From Bacillota bacterium (GTDB lineage: Bacteria > Bacillota > Clostridia > Peptostreptococcales > Anaerovoracaceae): a stretch of 57,364 nucleotides of DNA. Positions 7,741 through 16,638 of this stretch are shown here, in pieces (the first letter of the stretch is position 1; each line of letters opens with the position of its first letter). Location: NCBI GenBank assembly GCA_017412505.1, contig JAFPXN010000021.1, forward strand, positions 1 to 57,364, in the 5' to 3' direction. Both the position numbers and the translations under genes were made by a program. The notes under the pieces were generated by a model that saw only the letters and a list, made by a program, of their open reading frames with translations, did no database searches and was not told where the DNA came from.

Positions 7741-9459
7741 ATGGTAATGACCGGCGCGCAGATCCTCATGGAGTGTCTGCTGGAACAGGGCGTCGATACG
7801 GTATTCGGGTATCCCGGCGGGACGAACCTGAACGTATACGACGAGTTATACAAGTATTCGGACAAGATCAGGAATTATCTCACGTCCCACGAACAGGGCG
7901 CGGCCCACGCCGCGGACGGCTACGCGAGATCCACCGGCAAGGTGGGCGTGTGCCTGGCGACATCCGGCCCGGGCGCGACGAACCTGACGACGGGCATCGC
8001 GACGGCGCATCTGGATTCGTCCCCCGTGGTCGCGATCACCTGCAACGTGAGCGCGAGCCAGCTGGGAAAAGACGCGTTCCAGGAGGCGGACGTCATCGGC
8101 ATCATGATGCCCATTACGAAGTCCACGTTCCTGATCAGCAACGTGGAAGAACTGGCGGACACCGTGCGCGAAGCGTTCGCGCTGGCGCGCTCCGGCCGTC
8201 CCGGCCCCGTGCTCATCGATATTTTGAAGGACGTGACGAGCCAGAAGTGCGAATACGAACCTCTGCCCAGAGAACTGCACGGCACGCGCGGCGCGCTGGC
8301 CGGCCTGCTGAAGAGAGCGCATTCTTCCAGTCTGCGGCTGTTCGAGCCCGATAAGGAGGATATCGATACGCTGGTCGACATGATCGCCCAGTCCAGGAAG
8401 CCCATGCTGATCTGCGGCGGCGGCGTCACCCGCAGCAGGGCGCACGAGGAATTCCGCGCCTTCGCGAGAAAACTGGACGCTCCGGTCGCCATCACCCTGA
8501 TGGGCGGCGGCTCCATGCCCGGCGACGACCCGCTCTCCACCGGCATGATCGGCATGCATGGGTCACAAGCGTCGAACCGCGCTGTGGACGGCTGCGATCT
8601 GCTGATCGCCGTCGGCACCCGCTTCTCCGACCGCGTGGCGCTCAAGCCCGCGACGTTCGCCAGAGACGCGAAGATCGTGCACATCGACGTGGACAGAGCG
8701 GAGATCGACAAGAACGTGCAGACGGATCACCACATCATCGGCGACGCGAAGAAGGTTCTGGAACAGTTGATCGCGAAGATCCCCCAGTACGATCACAGCG
8801 AGTGGAAAAAGTACGTGTTCTCCTTCCCGACGGAGACGGAGTACGACGAAAACCCCAACGCGATGACCCCGAAGCAGATCCTGTCCACCATCGGCGCCAT
8901 GGTGCCGGAAGACACCATCGTGGCGACGGACGTGGGCGAGCATCAGATGTGGGCCATCCAGCATTTCCACTTCTCCTATCCCGGACAGCTGCTGACGTCC
9001 GGCGGCTTCGGCTCCATGGGCTTCGGCCTGGGCGCTGCCATCGGCGGCAAGGTCGGCAACCCGGACAAATGCGTCATCCACATCACCGGCGACGGCTCGT
9101 TCCGCATGAACTGCAACGAACTGGCGACGGAGGAATATTATAAACTGCCCATCATCACGTTCATCTTCGACAACGGCTGCCTCGGCATGGTGCGCCAGTG
9201 GCAGGAGCTGATGTACGAAGGCCGCTACAGCGCTACGATCCTGGACAGAGGTCCGGACTTCGTCAAACTGGCGGAGGCGTACGGCCTGAAAGGCCGCCGC
9301 GTTACGAATGTGGACGAACTGAAGGAAGCCATCGAAGAGGCTCTGGAAGAAGGCAAGGAAGGCCGCGGCTACGTCGTGGACTGCGCCGTCGCCCAGTCCG
9401 AGCTCGTCCGTCCCATGGTGAACGGCGGCACCCATATCACGGAATTCTTACTCAACTAA
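7741..9459 (+). CDS. ilvB: Acetolactate synthase large subunit
   Basis: A 572-residue thiamine-diphosphate enzyme that condenses two pyruvates to acetolactate (valine/leucine) or pyruvate with 2-oxobutyrate (isoleucine). Seen are the N-terminal pyrimidine-binding region with catalytic Glu51 in SHEQGAAHAADGYAR, the central FAD-type domain with GGGVTRSRAHEEF, and the ThDP/Mg motif starting GDGSF near residue 451 and reaching FDNG. The ATG at 7741 lies 8 bases after AAGGAG; another ATG follows two codons later. The adjacent small subunit supports a biosynthetic rather than catabolic enzyme. Confidence 0.93.
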   Translation: MVMTGAQILMECLLEQGVDTVFGYPGGTNLNVYDELYKYSDKIRNYLTSHEQGAAHAADGYARSTGKVGVCLATSGPGATNLTTGIATAHLDSSPVVAITCNVSASQLGKDAFQEADVIGIMMPITKSTFLISNVEELADTVREAFALARSGRPGPVLIDILKDVTSQKCEYEPLPRELHGTRGALAGLLKRAHSSSLRLFEPDKEDIDTLVDMIAQSRKPMLICGGGVTRSRAHEEFRAFARKLDAPVAITLMGGGSMPGDDPLSTGMIGMHGSQASNRAVDGCDLLIAVGTRFSDRVALKPATFARDAKIVHIDVDRAEIDKNVQTDHHIIGDAKKVLEQLIAKIPQYDHSEWKKYVFSFPTETEYDENPNAMTPKQILSTIGAMVPEDTIVATDVGEHQMWAIQHFHFSYPGQLLTSGGFGSMGFGLGAAIGGKVGNPDKCVIHITGDGSFRMNCNELATEEYYKLPIITFIFDNGCLGMVRQWQELMYEGRYSATILDRGPDFVKLAEAYGLKGRRVTNVDELKEAIEEALEEGKEGRGYVVDCAVAQSELVRPMVNGGTHITEFLLN

Positions 9460-9474
9460 GCACAGGAGGCGGCT

Positions 9475-10047
9475 ATGAACGGCAGAACTGCAGAATCAGG
9501 AAAAGAAGAACGCCGCACACTTTCTGTGCTGGTGGACAACAAACCGGGCGTGCTGTCCCAGATCGCCCGTCTGTTTACGCGCAACGGCTACAACATCGAA
9601 TCGTTCGCGGCGGATACCGTGCTGGATCCGGGGGTCACGCGCATCACGATCGAAGTGATCGCCAACGACAACCATACGAACCGCATGATCGCCCAGCTGA
9701 ACAAAATGGTGCCGGTGCATTCGGTCAAGCTGCTGACGAAGGATCACACGATACGCCGCCAGCTGGCGCTGTTCAAACTGAACGCGGCCAACAGCGACGA
9801 ACGCAACGAGATCATCCAGATCGCGAACATCTTCCGCGGCTCCGTCATCGACGTGTCCCACGAGACGCTGACGGTCTCCGTGATCGGCGACGAGAAGAAG
9901 ATCGACGCGGTGCGCGACATGCTCGAGCCTTTCGGCATCATCGAAATGGCCCGTACCGGCATGATCGCGATGGAGCGCGGCAAGTACACCATCGACGAAC
10001 AGACCAAGGAACGGGACGAGTTCAACTACGGAAAGAACACCCAGTGA
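9475..10047 (+). CDS. ilvN: Acetolactate synthase small (regulatory) subunit
   Basis: A 190-residue ACT-domain protein that activates the large subunit and confers feedback inhibition by branched-chain amino acids. The ACT core begins LSVLVDNKPGVLSQIARLFTRNGYNIES (residues about 16-43); the C-terminal domain common to IlvN/IlvH follows, including RGSVIDVS. It starts 15 bases after ilvB with an AGGAGG site and precedes proB by about 20 bases, so valine/isoleucine and proline genes appear to share one transcript. Confidence 0.92.
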   Translation: MNGRTAESGKEERRTLSVLVDNKPGVLSQIARLFTRNGYNIESFAADTVLDPGVTRITIEVIANDNHTNRMIAQLNKMVPVHSVKLLTKDHTIRRQLALFKLNAANSDERNEIIQIANIFRGSVIDVSHETLTVSVIGDEKKIDAVRDMLEPFGIIEMARTGMIAMERGKYTIDEQTKERDEFNYGKNTQ

Positions 10048-10069
10048 CCCGGCAGGAAGGCTATATCTT

Positions 10070-10867
10070 ATGAAAGAACAGGGGAAACAGAGGATCGTCG
10101 TAAAAGTCGGCACGTCCACGCTGACGCATGAGAACGGAGACCTGGATCTGCGCAGCATGGAGCGCCTGGTGCGCGCCATGGCGGATCTGAAGGGCGAAGG
10201 CAACGAGATGATCCTGGTCAGTTCCGGCGCCATCGCCGTGGGCACGGCCAAGCTGGGACTGGCGGAACGGCCGAAGGAACTGCGCTTCAAACAGGCGGCA
10301 GCCGCGGTCGGCCAGTGCAGCATGATGCACATCTACGACAAGCTGTTCGCGGAATACAACTGCAATACGGCGCAGATCCTGCTGACGGACGGCGACGTGG
10401 CGGACGAGGAGAGAGCGGCGCACCTGCGCGCCACGTTCTCGGCGCTGCTGGAGATGGGGGTCATCCCCGTCGTTAACGAAAACGACTCCGTGTCCTCCGC
10501 CGAGATCGAGACCGGCGCCCACAAGGTGCTGGGCGACAACGACACGCTGTCCGCCATCGTGGCAAAACTGTGCGAAGCGGACCTGCTGGTGCTGCTGAGC
10601 GACATCGACGGCCTGTTCGACGCGGACCCGCACACCCATCCGGACGCGAAGCTGCTGCCGGTGGTGAAGGAGATCACGGACGATATCCTGGCCATGGCGG
10701 GCGGCGCGGGCACGTGGCGCGGCACCGGCGGCATGGCGACGAAGCTTTCCGCCGCGCAGATCGCGACGGGCGCAGGCTGCGACATGGTGATCACGAACGG
10801 CAAGCGGCCGCAGGACCTGTACGACATCGTCGAAGGAAAACCGGTCGGCACGCGCTTTATCGCGTAG
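10070..10867 (+). CDS. proB: Glutamate 5-kinase, short form without PUA domain
   Basis: A 265-residue amino-acid kinase that phosphorylates glutamate as the first step of proline synthesis. The N-terminal RIVVKVGTSTLT, the SSGAIAVG loop, the NENDSVS substrate motif and the late GTGGMATK stretch mark the family. It ends right after the kinase domain, while enterobacterial ProB continues into a PUA domain, so proline feedback may differ. It precedes proA by 13 bases. Confidence 0.92.
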   Translation: MKEQGKQRIVVKVGTSTLTHENGDLDLRSMERLVRAMADLKGEGNEMILVSSGAIAVGTAKLGLAERPKELRFKQAAAAVGQCSMMHIYDKLFAEYNCNTAQILLTDGDVADEERAAHLRATFSALLEMGVIPVVNENDSVSSAEIETGAHKVLGDNDTLSAIVAKLCEADLLVLLSDIDGLFDADPHTHPDAKLLPVVKEITDDILAMAGGAGTWRGTGGMATKLSAAQIATGAGCDMVITNGKRPQDLYDIVEGKPVGTRFIA

Positions 10868-10880
10868 GAGGCGAAACGGC

Positions 10881-12128
10881 ATGACAGTATTGGAACAACA
10901 GGGCGCCGCCGCGAAAAAGGCCGCGGCTGCCATGGCTTTGGCGGATACCGAAGCGAAGAATCAGGCGCTGCTCGCCATCGCGGACGCGCTGATCGCGCGG
11001 AAGGGCGAATGGCTGGTTGCAAATCAGGAAGATTACGAAGCGGCGAAAGCGGACGGGATGAACAGCTCCATGCTCGACCGTCTACTGCTGACCCCGGAGC
11101 GGGTCGCAGGCGTCGCCGAAGGCGTGCGCCAGGCGGCGCAGCTGCCCGATCCTGTGGGCGTCGTCACGAAGGAATTCACCCGCCCGAACGGCCTGAAGAT
11201 CGTGCAGAAGAGAGTGCCCATCGGGGTCATCGGGATGATCTTCGAATCCCGGCCCAACGTGGCGGTCGACGCGGCCGTGCTGTGCCTGAAGGCCGGCAAC
11301 GCCTGCATCCTGCGGGGCGGCAGGGAGTCCATCCGCTCGAACACCTGCGCGGAACGCATCATGAGAGACGCGCTGGAAAGCGTAGGTCTGCCGGCGGACG
11401 CGGTCTCGCTGATCCACGATACCAGCCGGGAGAGCGCGCGCGAACTGATGCATCTGGAAGAATATATCGACGTGCTCATCCCCAGAGGCGGGGCAGGGCT
11501 GATCCGTTCCGTCACGAAGGAAGCGTCCGTACCCGTCATCCGCACGGGCGAGGGCATCTGTCACGTCTACGTGGACAGCGAGGCAGACCTGTCCATGGCG
11601 GCGAAGATCGTCTGGAACGCGAAGTGCTCGAGGCCTTCCGTCTGCAACGCCGTGGAATGCGTCGTGCTGCACAAGTCCGTCGCGGAGCAGTTTTTCAACG
11701 ACGCGCTGCCTCTGCTGGACGAAAAGAACGTGGAGATCCGCGGCGACGCGAAGATCTGCAACATCCTGGGCACCCGCGCGAAAGAAGCGTCGGACGCGGA
11801 CTGGGATACGGAATACAACGATTACATCCTAGCGGCGAAGACCGTGACGAGCGCGCAGGAAGCCATCGATTTCATCAACGAACACGGCACGCAGCATTCC
11901 GAATGCATCGTGACGGAGAATCCCAGGACCGCGGAGCTGTTCCTGAACAGCGTCGACGCGACGGCGGTGTATTGGAACGCGTCCACCCGCTTTACGGACG
12001 GTTTCGAATTCGGCCTCGGCGCGGAGATCGGCATCTCGACGCAGAAACTCCATGCCCGCGGTCCTATGGGCCTGGAAGAACTGACGAGCTGGAAATACGT
12101 CGTCACAGGGGACGGCCAGATCCGATAA
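10881..12128 (+). CDS. proA: Gamma-glutamyl phosphate reductase
   Basis: A 415-residue aldehyde-dehydrogenase-fold enzyme that reduces glutamyl-5-phosphate with NADPH to glutamate semialdehyde. Family motifs include VPIGVIGMIFESRPNV, GGRESIRSN, LIPRGGAGLI and the catalytic cysteine region CSRPSVCNA. It completes the proBA pair and is last in the transcript; a 33-5-33 palindrome follows its stop after four bases. Confidence 0.95.
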   Translation: MTVLEQQGAAAKKAAAAMALADTEAKNQALLAIADALIARKGEWLVANQEDYEAAKADGMNSSMLDRLLLTPERVAGVAEGVRQAAQLPDPVGVVTKEFTRPNGLKIVQKRVPIGVIGMIFESRPNVAVDAAVLCLKAGNACILRGGRESIRSNTCAERIMRDALESVGLPADAVSLIHDTSRESARELMHLEEYIDVLIPRGGAGLIRSVTKEASVPVIRTGEGICHVYVDSEADLSMAAKIVWNAKCSRPSVCNAVECVVLHKSVAEQFFNDALPLLDEKNVEIRGDAKICNILGTRAKEASDADWDTEYNDYILAAKTVTSAQEAIDFINEHGTQHSECIVTENPRTAELFLNSVDATAVYWNASTRFTDGFEFGLGAEIGISTQKLHARGPMGLEELTSWKYVVTGDGQIR

Positions 12129-12132
12129 AACA

Positions 12133-12203
12133 AAAAGAGCACACGGGGACAGGTACAATGTGTCGCAAAACGACACATTGTACCTGTCCCCGTGTGCTCT
12201 TTT
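12133..12203. repeat. Perfect long palindrome (33-5-33) between convergent genes
   Basis: Arms 12133-12165 and 12171-12203 are perfectly complementary around CAAAA. Each arm carries ACACGGGGACAGGTACAATG. The left arm begins with an A-run and the right arm ends in TTTT, so it can terminate transcription in both directions, from proA (plus) and from the coiled-coil gene (minus). Confidence 0.9.
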
Positions 12204-12213
12204 GTATTTCCGC

Positions 12214-12582
12214 TTACAGGGCTTCTTCGATCTTGTCCTTGACTTCTTCCGCTTCTTCCTTCACTTCATCTTCGACCTTGCCGACCGTGGTTTTGACGGC
12301 TTCGATCTTGTCGTTCAGGCCTGCGATCGTCGCTTTCAGTTCGTCGATCTTGCCCTTTTCTTCCGTGAAGAACTTTTCGAGATATTCGGGATGCTCTTCG
12401 AAGAGCTTTTTGCCCATCTCGGTGTAAACGCTCTTGATGTCGCTCTCCGCGGAGCTGATCTTCATCTTCAGCTTTTCGATCTCGATCTTATCGGACGCTT
12501 TTTCCTTCAGATCGCTGGCGGTCTCTGCCATCTTTCCGCCCAGGTTCTTTGTGGTCTCTTTCAGATTGTCTAAGAATGACAT
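12214..12582 (-). CDS. Small coiled-coil protein, function unknown
   Basis: A 122-residue, Lys/Glu-rich, almost entirely helical protein with heptad-like repeats and no signal peptide or membrane segment. The start is supported by an AGGAGG site before the ATG at 12582 and an extended -10 promoter upstream. It resembles small stress-type or scaffold coiled-coil proteins found as orphans in Clostridia, but no function can be assigned. It is divergent from the enolase-superfamily gene. Confidence 0.75.
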   Translation of the reverse strand: MSFLDNLKETTKNLGGKMAETASDLKEKASDKIEIEKLKMKISSAESDIKSVYTEMGKKLFEEHPEYLEKFFTEEKGKIDELKATIAGLNDKIEAVKTTVGKVEDEVKEEAEEVKDKIEEAL

Positions 12583-12631
12583 GATGTTTACCTCCTTTTA
12601 TCTTGAGCATGATGCTTGATCTCTACACTTT

Positions 12632-12640
12632 ATTATACCA
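12632..12640 (-). promoter_or_regulatory. Extended -10 promoter for the coiled-coil gene
   Basis: TGGTATAAT read on the minus strand (TATAAT at 12637-12632); no good -35 at 17 bases, as expected for an extended -10 promoter. Confidence 0.6.
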
Positions 12641-12649
12641 CGATATGCC

Positions 12650-12678
12650 TTGCATGCGCCTTCCGGAACCAATAAAAT
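12650..12678 (+). promoter_or_regulatory. Promoter for the enolase-superfamily gene
   Basis: TTGCAT (12650-12655), 17-base spacer and TAAAAT (12673-12678), about 25 bases before the ATG at 12703. It is back-to-back with the minus-strand promoter. Confidence 0.65.
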
Positions 12679-12702
12679 AATATTGTTAAGGAGGTCTGCG
12701 CT

Positions 12703-13842
12703 ATGAAGATCAAAGACATTAAACTGCACCTTTCAGAGATCCCTCTGAAGATCCCATATCCCTCTACCTGGAACCCCGGCAATCCGGAAACGAAACTGTT
12801 CATCTCCATGGTGGAGGTCATCACCGACGACGGTATCCACGGATACGCCGCGGCCTGCGATTCGTCGCAGCTGCTGGCAGGCATCTGGGACAGCCACATC
12901 AAGCCACTGGTGATCGGCAAGGACATCACGCAGATCGAGGAGATCTCCACCGGGCTCATCAACGCGGCGCAGTACGCCTACCGCCCCTGGATCGTGGAGA
13001 TCGCGATCTGGGACTGCCTGGGCAAGTACTGCAGGCTGCCCATCTACAAACTGCTGGGCGGCGCGAAGGACCGCGTGCTCGCCTACGCCAGCACCGGTTC
13101 GCTGAAGAGCACGGAGGAGCGCATCGAAGATATGGAGCGCTTCATCTCCGAAGGTTTTACCATGATGAAGCTGCGCGCCCACTGCGATGACCCGTGGGAA
13201 GACCTGAAGGTGATCGAGAAGGTGATCGCCGCGGCGAACGGCCGGATCAAGTTCGGCGTCGACGCCAACCAGGCCTGGTTCTTCACCGGCAAGAAGACCG
13301 TCGCCAAGTGGGACCTGAAGAAGGCCATGCGCTTCGCGCACGAGCTGGAAGACCTGGGTGTGATCTGGCTGGAGGAGCCGCTGCATCAGTTCGACTACGA
13401 AGGCCTGGCGGAGCTGCGGGCGTCCACGTCCGTCTCCATCGCGGGCGGCGAGATCAACTCGCACATGCATCAGTTCCGCGACTTCATCAAGTACGGCTGC
13501 TACGACATCTACAACACCGACCCGACGTTCGTCGGCGGCTTCCATGTGGCCCGCAAGGTGACCGCGCTGATCGAGGCGGAGAACAAGCTGCTGGCGCCCC
13601 ACACCTGGACTCACGGCTTCGGCCTCGCGGCTTCGCTGCAGCTGGCGGCTTCCACGGACTGCTGCCCGTTCATCGAATACTGCTACGATCCCCCCGCCTG
13701 GGAATACACGCAGCGCGACGTGATGCTGACCGAACCCATCCGCGTGGACTCCGACGGCTACATCACCATGTCCCGGAAGCCCGGCCTGGGCGTCGATCCC
13801 GACATGGAGCTGATCGACCGCTATTCGATCCTCAAACTGTAA
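12703..13842 (+). CDS. Mandelate racemase / muconate-lactonizing enzyme family protein
   Basis: A 379-residue enolase-superfamily enzyme. Visible catalytic elements are KLR (Lys156, Arg158), metal ligands Asp187 (DAN), Glu224 (EEP) and Glu250 (GGE), and His300 in the APHTW segment, which places it near the mandelate racemase subgroup: proton abstraction alpha to a carboxylate of an acid sugar or similar substrate. An AAGGAGG site precedes the ATG. The next gene is a TauE-like permease, so the pair may handle an organic acid. The exact reaction is unknown. Confidence 0.83.
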   Translation: MKIKDIKLHLSEIPLKIPYPSTWNPGNPETKLFISMVEVITDDGIHGYAAACDSSQLLAGIWDSHIKPLVIGKDITQIEEISTGLINAAQYAYRPWIVEIAIWDCLGKYCRLPIYKLLGGAKDRVLAYASTGSLKSTEERIEDMERFISEGFTMMKLRAHCDDPWEDLKVIEKVIAAANGRIKFGVDANQAWFFTGKKTVAKWDLKKAMRFAHELEDLGVIWLEEPLHQFDYEGLAELRASTSVSIAGGEINSHMHQFRDFIKYGCYDIYNTDPTFVGGFHVARKVTALIEAENKLLAPHTWTHGFGLAASLQLAASTDCCPFIEYCYDPPAWEYTQRDVMLTEPIRVDSDGYITMSRKPGLGVDPDMELIDRYSILKL

Positions 13843-13848
13843 TATCGT

Positions 13849-14625
13849 ATGTTTTTAGGCTTGATCACTTACCCAAAACTGATCTTCGTCTGCTGCGCCG
13901 TCTTCCTCGCGGGTTTCGTCGACTCGATCGCGGGCGGGGGCGGCGTCATTAGCATCCCGGCTTACCTGCTTTCCGGTCTCGACCCGAAGGTGGCTTTCGG
14001 CTGCAGCAAGACGTCCTCGTGTCTCGGCACGACACTGGCTGCGGCGAGGTTCATCAAGAACCGGACGGTCAACTGGACCGTGGCGGTCCCCTCCGCCATC
14101 GGCGCCCTGGTTGGCGCGCGGATCGCGTCGCTCGTGGTGCTGGCGCTGGATCCCGTGGTCTTCCAGAAGATCATCCTGTTCGTGCTGCCGTTCGTAGCGG
14201 TCTTCCTGATCTTCAAGCGGGATTTCGGGCAGACTGACGAAAGCGCGGACGTTCCGAAGAACAGGGCGATCGCCGTCTCCGCCGTCATCGGGCTCGTGCT
14301 CGCGTTTTACGACGGACTGGTCGGACCGGGCACCGGCACGTTCGCCATCCTGGCGTTCACATCGCTGCTGAAGATCGATCTGCGCACGGCCAGCGGGACG
14401 GCGAAAGTATTCAACTGGGCCAGCAATTTCGCGTCCATGGTCAGCTTTCTGCTGGCGGGGAAGGTCATCTGGGCCATGGCGCTCACCACGGCCGTCTGCT
14501 CCATGGCGGGCAACTACGTGGGCTCGGGCCTCGCCATAAAGAAAAACCCGGCGTTTATCCGGGTCATGCTTTCGATCGTGTGCGGCCTACTTCTGCTGAA
14601 GCTGGGCTACGACGTTTTATTCTAA
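13849..14625 (+). CDS. TauE/SafE family membrane transporter
   Basis: A 258-residue protein with about eight hydrophobic segments and the family's glycine-rich entry motif GFVDSIAGGGGVISIP near residues 24-39, repeated in modified form as DGLVGPGTGTF. Members export sulfite or other small organic sulfonates and acids. It starts 6 bases after the enolase-superfamily gene and probably moves that enzyme's substrate or product. It converges on the Gx transporter gene. Confidence 0.82.
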   Translation: MFLGLITYPKLIFVCCAVFLAGFVDSIAGGGGVISIPAYLLSGLDPKVAFGCSKTSSCLGTTLAAARFIKNRTVNWTVAVPSAIGALVGARIASLVVLALDPVVFQKIILFVLPFVAVFLIFKRDFGQTDESADVPKNRAIAVSAVIGLVLAFYDGLVGPGTGTFAILAFTSLLKIDLRTASGTAKVFNWASNFASMVSFLLAGKVIWAMALTTAVCSMAGNYVGSGLAIKKNPAFIRVMLSIVCGLLLLKLGYDVLF

Positions 14626-14685
14626 AACGGAAGATATTATATAGATTTAAGGTCTGAGGGGTGGCGACAGGACCCCGAAGACAGA

Positions 14686-15204
14686 TCAAAGCAATGTATC
14701 TCTCGCGATACTCCGCAGGATGAGCGTTGCCAGGATCCCGATGCCGATGCCCGTGGCCATGCCCGACAGCAGCAGTACGGGAAAATAATAGAAGACTTGC
14801 GCGGATTCCACGAGCAGCCCCGCGACAGCGAGCTGCGCCAGATTGTGGAACACGCCGCCCGCCATGGACACGCCGCAGACGGAGAATCGCTTCGTGCGCT
14901 TCAGCAGTGCCATGACCGCGAAACTCACGACGCCTCCCGCCAGCGCGTACAGCGCCGAGAATACGCTGCCGAACAGCAGGGCGGCCAGCGCGATGCGCGT
15001 GACGTTGATCAGAAACGCGTGCTTTTCCCCCAGCGCGTACAGACACACGAGACAGACGATGTTCGCCAGCCCCAGTTTGATGCCCGGGATGGCGATGGGC
15101 AGGGGCACGAGGAATTCGATATAGGAGAAGATCAGGGCGAGGGCGGTCAGCACGCCGCAGGCGGCGATGCGGGCGGAGCCTCTTGTCTCAGTAAGAGATC
15201 GCAT
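14686..15204 (-). CDS. Gx transporter family protein (heptaprenyl diphosphate synthase component I-like)
   Basis: A 172-residue membrane protein with five or six hydrophobic segments and the motifs PGIKLGLANIV and GGVFHNLAQL typical of the family once named heptaprenyl diphosphate synthase component I. These resemble small substrate-binding components of transporters and commonly sit beside NusG-II and FMN-binding genes in Clostridia. The ATG at 15204 has an AGGAGAGG site inside the end of the upstream NusG-II gene, with a 17-base overlap. Confidence 0.8.
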   Translation of the reverse strand: MRSLTETRGSARIAACGVLTALALIFSYIEFLVPLPIAIPGIKLGLANIVCLVCLYALGEKHAFLINVTRIALAALLFGSVFSALYALAGGVVSFAVMALLKRTKRFSVCGVSMAGGVFHNLAQLAVAGLLVESAQVFYYFPVLLLSGMATGIGIGILATLILRSIARDTLL

Positions 15205-15571
15205 CCGGGGCCTCCTCTCCTTCGTTCACGATGGTGACGGCAAGCTTGTGCGGCAGGCACAGGATGATCTGGCCCGTCTTCGAGACCGCGCCTTTTTCCA
15301 CGCAGTCGTGATTCGGACAATCCGCTTCCTGCATGAAGGCTTTGCCTCCTTCGACGCGAAGCACGTTGCGGCCGTAGGGCGTCTCGATGCCCACGGTCCG
15401 GTCTTCGTCCAGACGGTACGTGCCGTAGAGGGTGCCGTCCACGGTGACCCGCGCAAAGCTGCCGTCCTTCTGGCCGCTCTTCAACAGCGCGAGCGTGCCG
15501 AAGCCGAGCAGAAGCAGGGCGATCGCCAGAAAAATATCCGCTTTTTTAAAAAAGGAAGGTCTATGTTCCAT
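15188..15571 (-). CDS. NusG domain II-containing protein
   Basis: A 127-residue protein with one N-terminal membrane segment (about residues 11-29) and an extracytoplasmic beta-domain with the conserved CPNHDCV cysteine pair and CLPHKL. This is the NusG_II type seen near flavin-dependent redox and Gx genes; it is not a transcription factor. No clear ribosome binding site precedes the ATG at 15571, and this start overlaps the apbE start on the other strand. A TGATATAAT extended -10 lies at 15617-15625 on the minus strand, inside apbE. Confidence 0.78.
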   Translation of the reverse strand: MEHRPSFFKKADIFLAIALLLLGFGTLALLKSGQKDGSFARVTVDGTLYGTYRLDEDRTVGIETPYGRNVLRVEGGKAFMQEADCPNHDCVEKGAVSKTGQIILCLPHKLAVTIVNEGEEAPDAISY

Positions 15572-16636
15572 AAAAGTTTGAAAAAAACGATACTTGCCGC
15601 GTTGATATCCGCGCTGATTATATCACAATGCGCCTGCACCCCGCAAATCCCGGAGGACGAGGGTGTCCGCGAACTCAGCTTCGGCGAAGACTGGCTGCTG
15701 AACACGTACTGCTACATCCAGATCCCCGAAAACGGGCAGGAGGATACGATACGGCACGCATTCTCCGTCGCAAGAGATTACGAAAACATGCTGTCCCGCA
15801 CCATACAAAGCAGCGACATCGGCCGGTTCAACGCGTCGCAGGGCGGCTGCAGGGTGGATGTGGAAACCGCGCTGCTGCTGCAGGACTGCCGGGATGCCTA
15901 TGCGCTCAGCGGCGGCATGCTGGACGTGACGATGGGCGCGGTCACGAGCCTGTGGGATTTCTCGGCGGAGGAACCGCAGGTGCCGGAGGCGGCTGCCATC
16001 GAAGAAGGGCTGCAGCACGTGGGACGCTGGGACGAACTGGGGATCGAACCGGAGACCGGTTCGGACAAGTGGGAGATCCTGAAGGACGATCCCGGCATGA
16101 TGCTCGACCTGGGCGCCGTCGCGAAAGGCTTTATCGCGGACCGCACGGCTTCGTATCTGGCGCAGCATAGCATCGAACGGGCTGTCATCAACTTCGGCGG
16201 CAACGTGGTGTTCCTGGGAGAAAAGCCGGACGGAGGCGCCTGGGCCTGCGGCATCGAAGATCCGGCGGAAGGTCAGGGCGAAGACCTGATCCAGGACAGG
16301 GCGATCCTCGGAACCGTCAGCGTTACGGCAGGCGACACCGGACAGGTGTCCGTGGTCACGTCCGGCACGTACGAGCGCTGCTTCGTGCAGGACGGCGCGC
16401 TCTACCATCACGTGCTCGACCCCCGCACCGGCTATCCGGTGGAGACGGATCTGCTGTCGGCGACGGTTACCGGACCCTCTTCGGAGACGTGCGACATTCT
16501 ATCCACCACCTGCCTGCTTCTCGGCAGCGAGAAGGCGATGGAACTGATCAAAGCACAGGACGGTTACGAAGCGGTGTTTATCCTGCAGGACAGGAGCATC
16601 GTCAAGACGGGCGGCGCTGATTTTAAGGAGAATTAA
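15563..16636 (+). CDS. apbE: FAD:protein FMN transferase
   Basis: A 357-residue ApbE protein that covalently attaches FMN from FAD to Ser/Thr of exported or membrane flavoproteins such as RnfG. It has a lipoprotein-like signal (CACTP after a hydrophobic segment), the N-terminal FNTYCYIQ-like region here read as LNTYCYIQIP, the core LDLGAVAKGFIAD, INFGGN and the late HHVLDPRTGYP motif. AAGGAAGG at 15552-15559 fixes the ATG. It is head-to-head with the NusG-II gene, overlapping it by 9 bases, and is followed after 2 bases by homoserine dehydrogenase. The rnf operon in this window supplies a likely substrate. Confidence 0.9.
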   Translation: MFHKSLKKTILAALISALIISQCACTPQIPEDEGVRELSFGEDWLLNTYCYIQIPENGQEDTIRHAFSVARDYENMLSRTIQSSDIGRFNASQGGCRVDVETALLLQDCRDAYALSGGMLDVTMGAVTSLWDFSAEEPQVPEAAAIEEGLQHVGRWDELGIEPETGSDKWEILKDDPGMMLDLGAVAKGFIADRTASYLAQHSIERAVINFGGNVVFLGEKPDGGAWACGIEDPAEGQGEDLIQDRAILGTVSVTAGDTGQVSVVTSGTYERCFVQDGALYHHVLDPRTGYPVETDLLSATVTGPSSETCDILSTTCLLLGSEKAMELIKAQDGYEAVFILQDRSIVKTGGADFKEN

Positions 16637-16638
16637 GT

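Noticed and set aside
12160..12573. Plus-strand frame opposite the coiled-coil gene, reading as hydrophobic Phe/Leu-rich protein
   Set aside because: Complement of Lys/Glu-rich codons always reads Phe/Leu-rich; the minus frame has the AGGAGG site and promoter.
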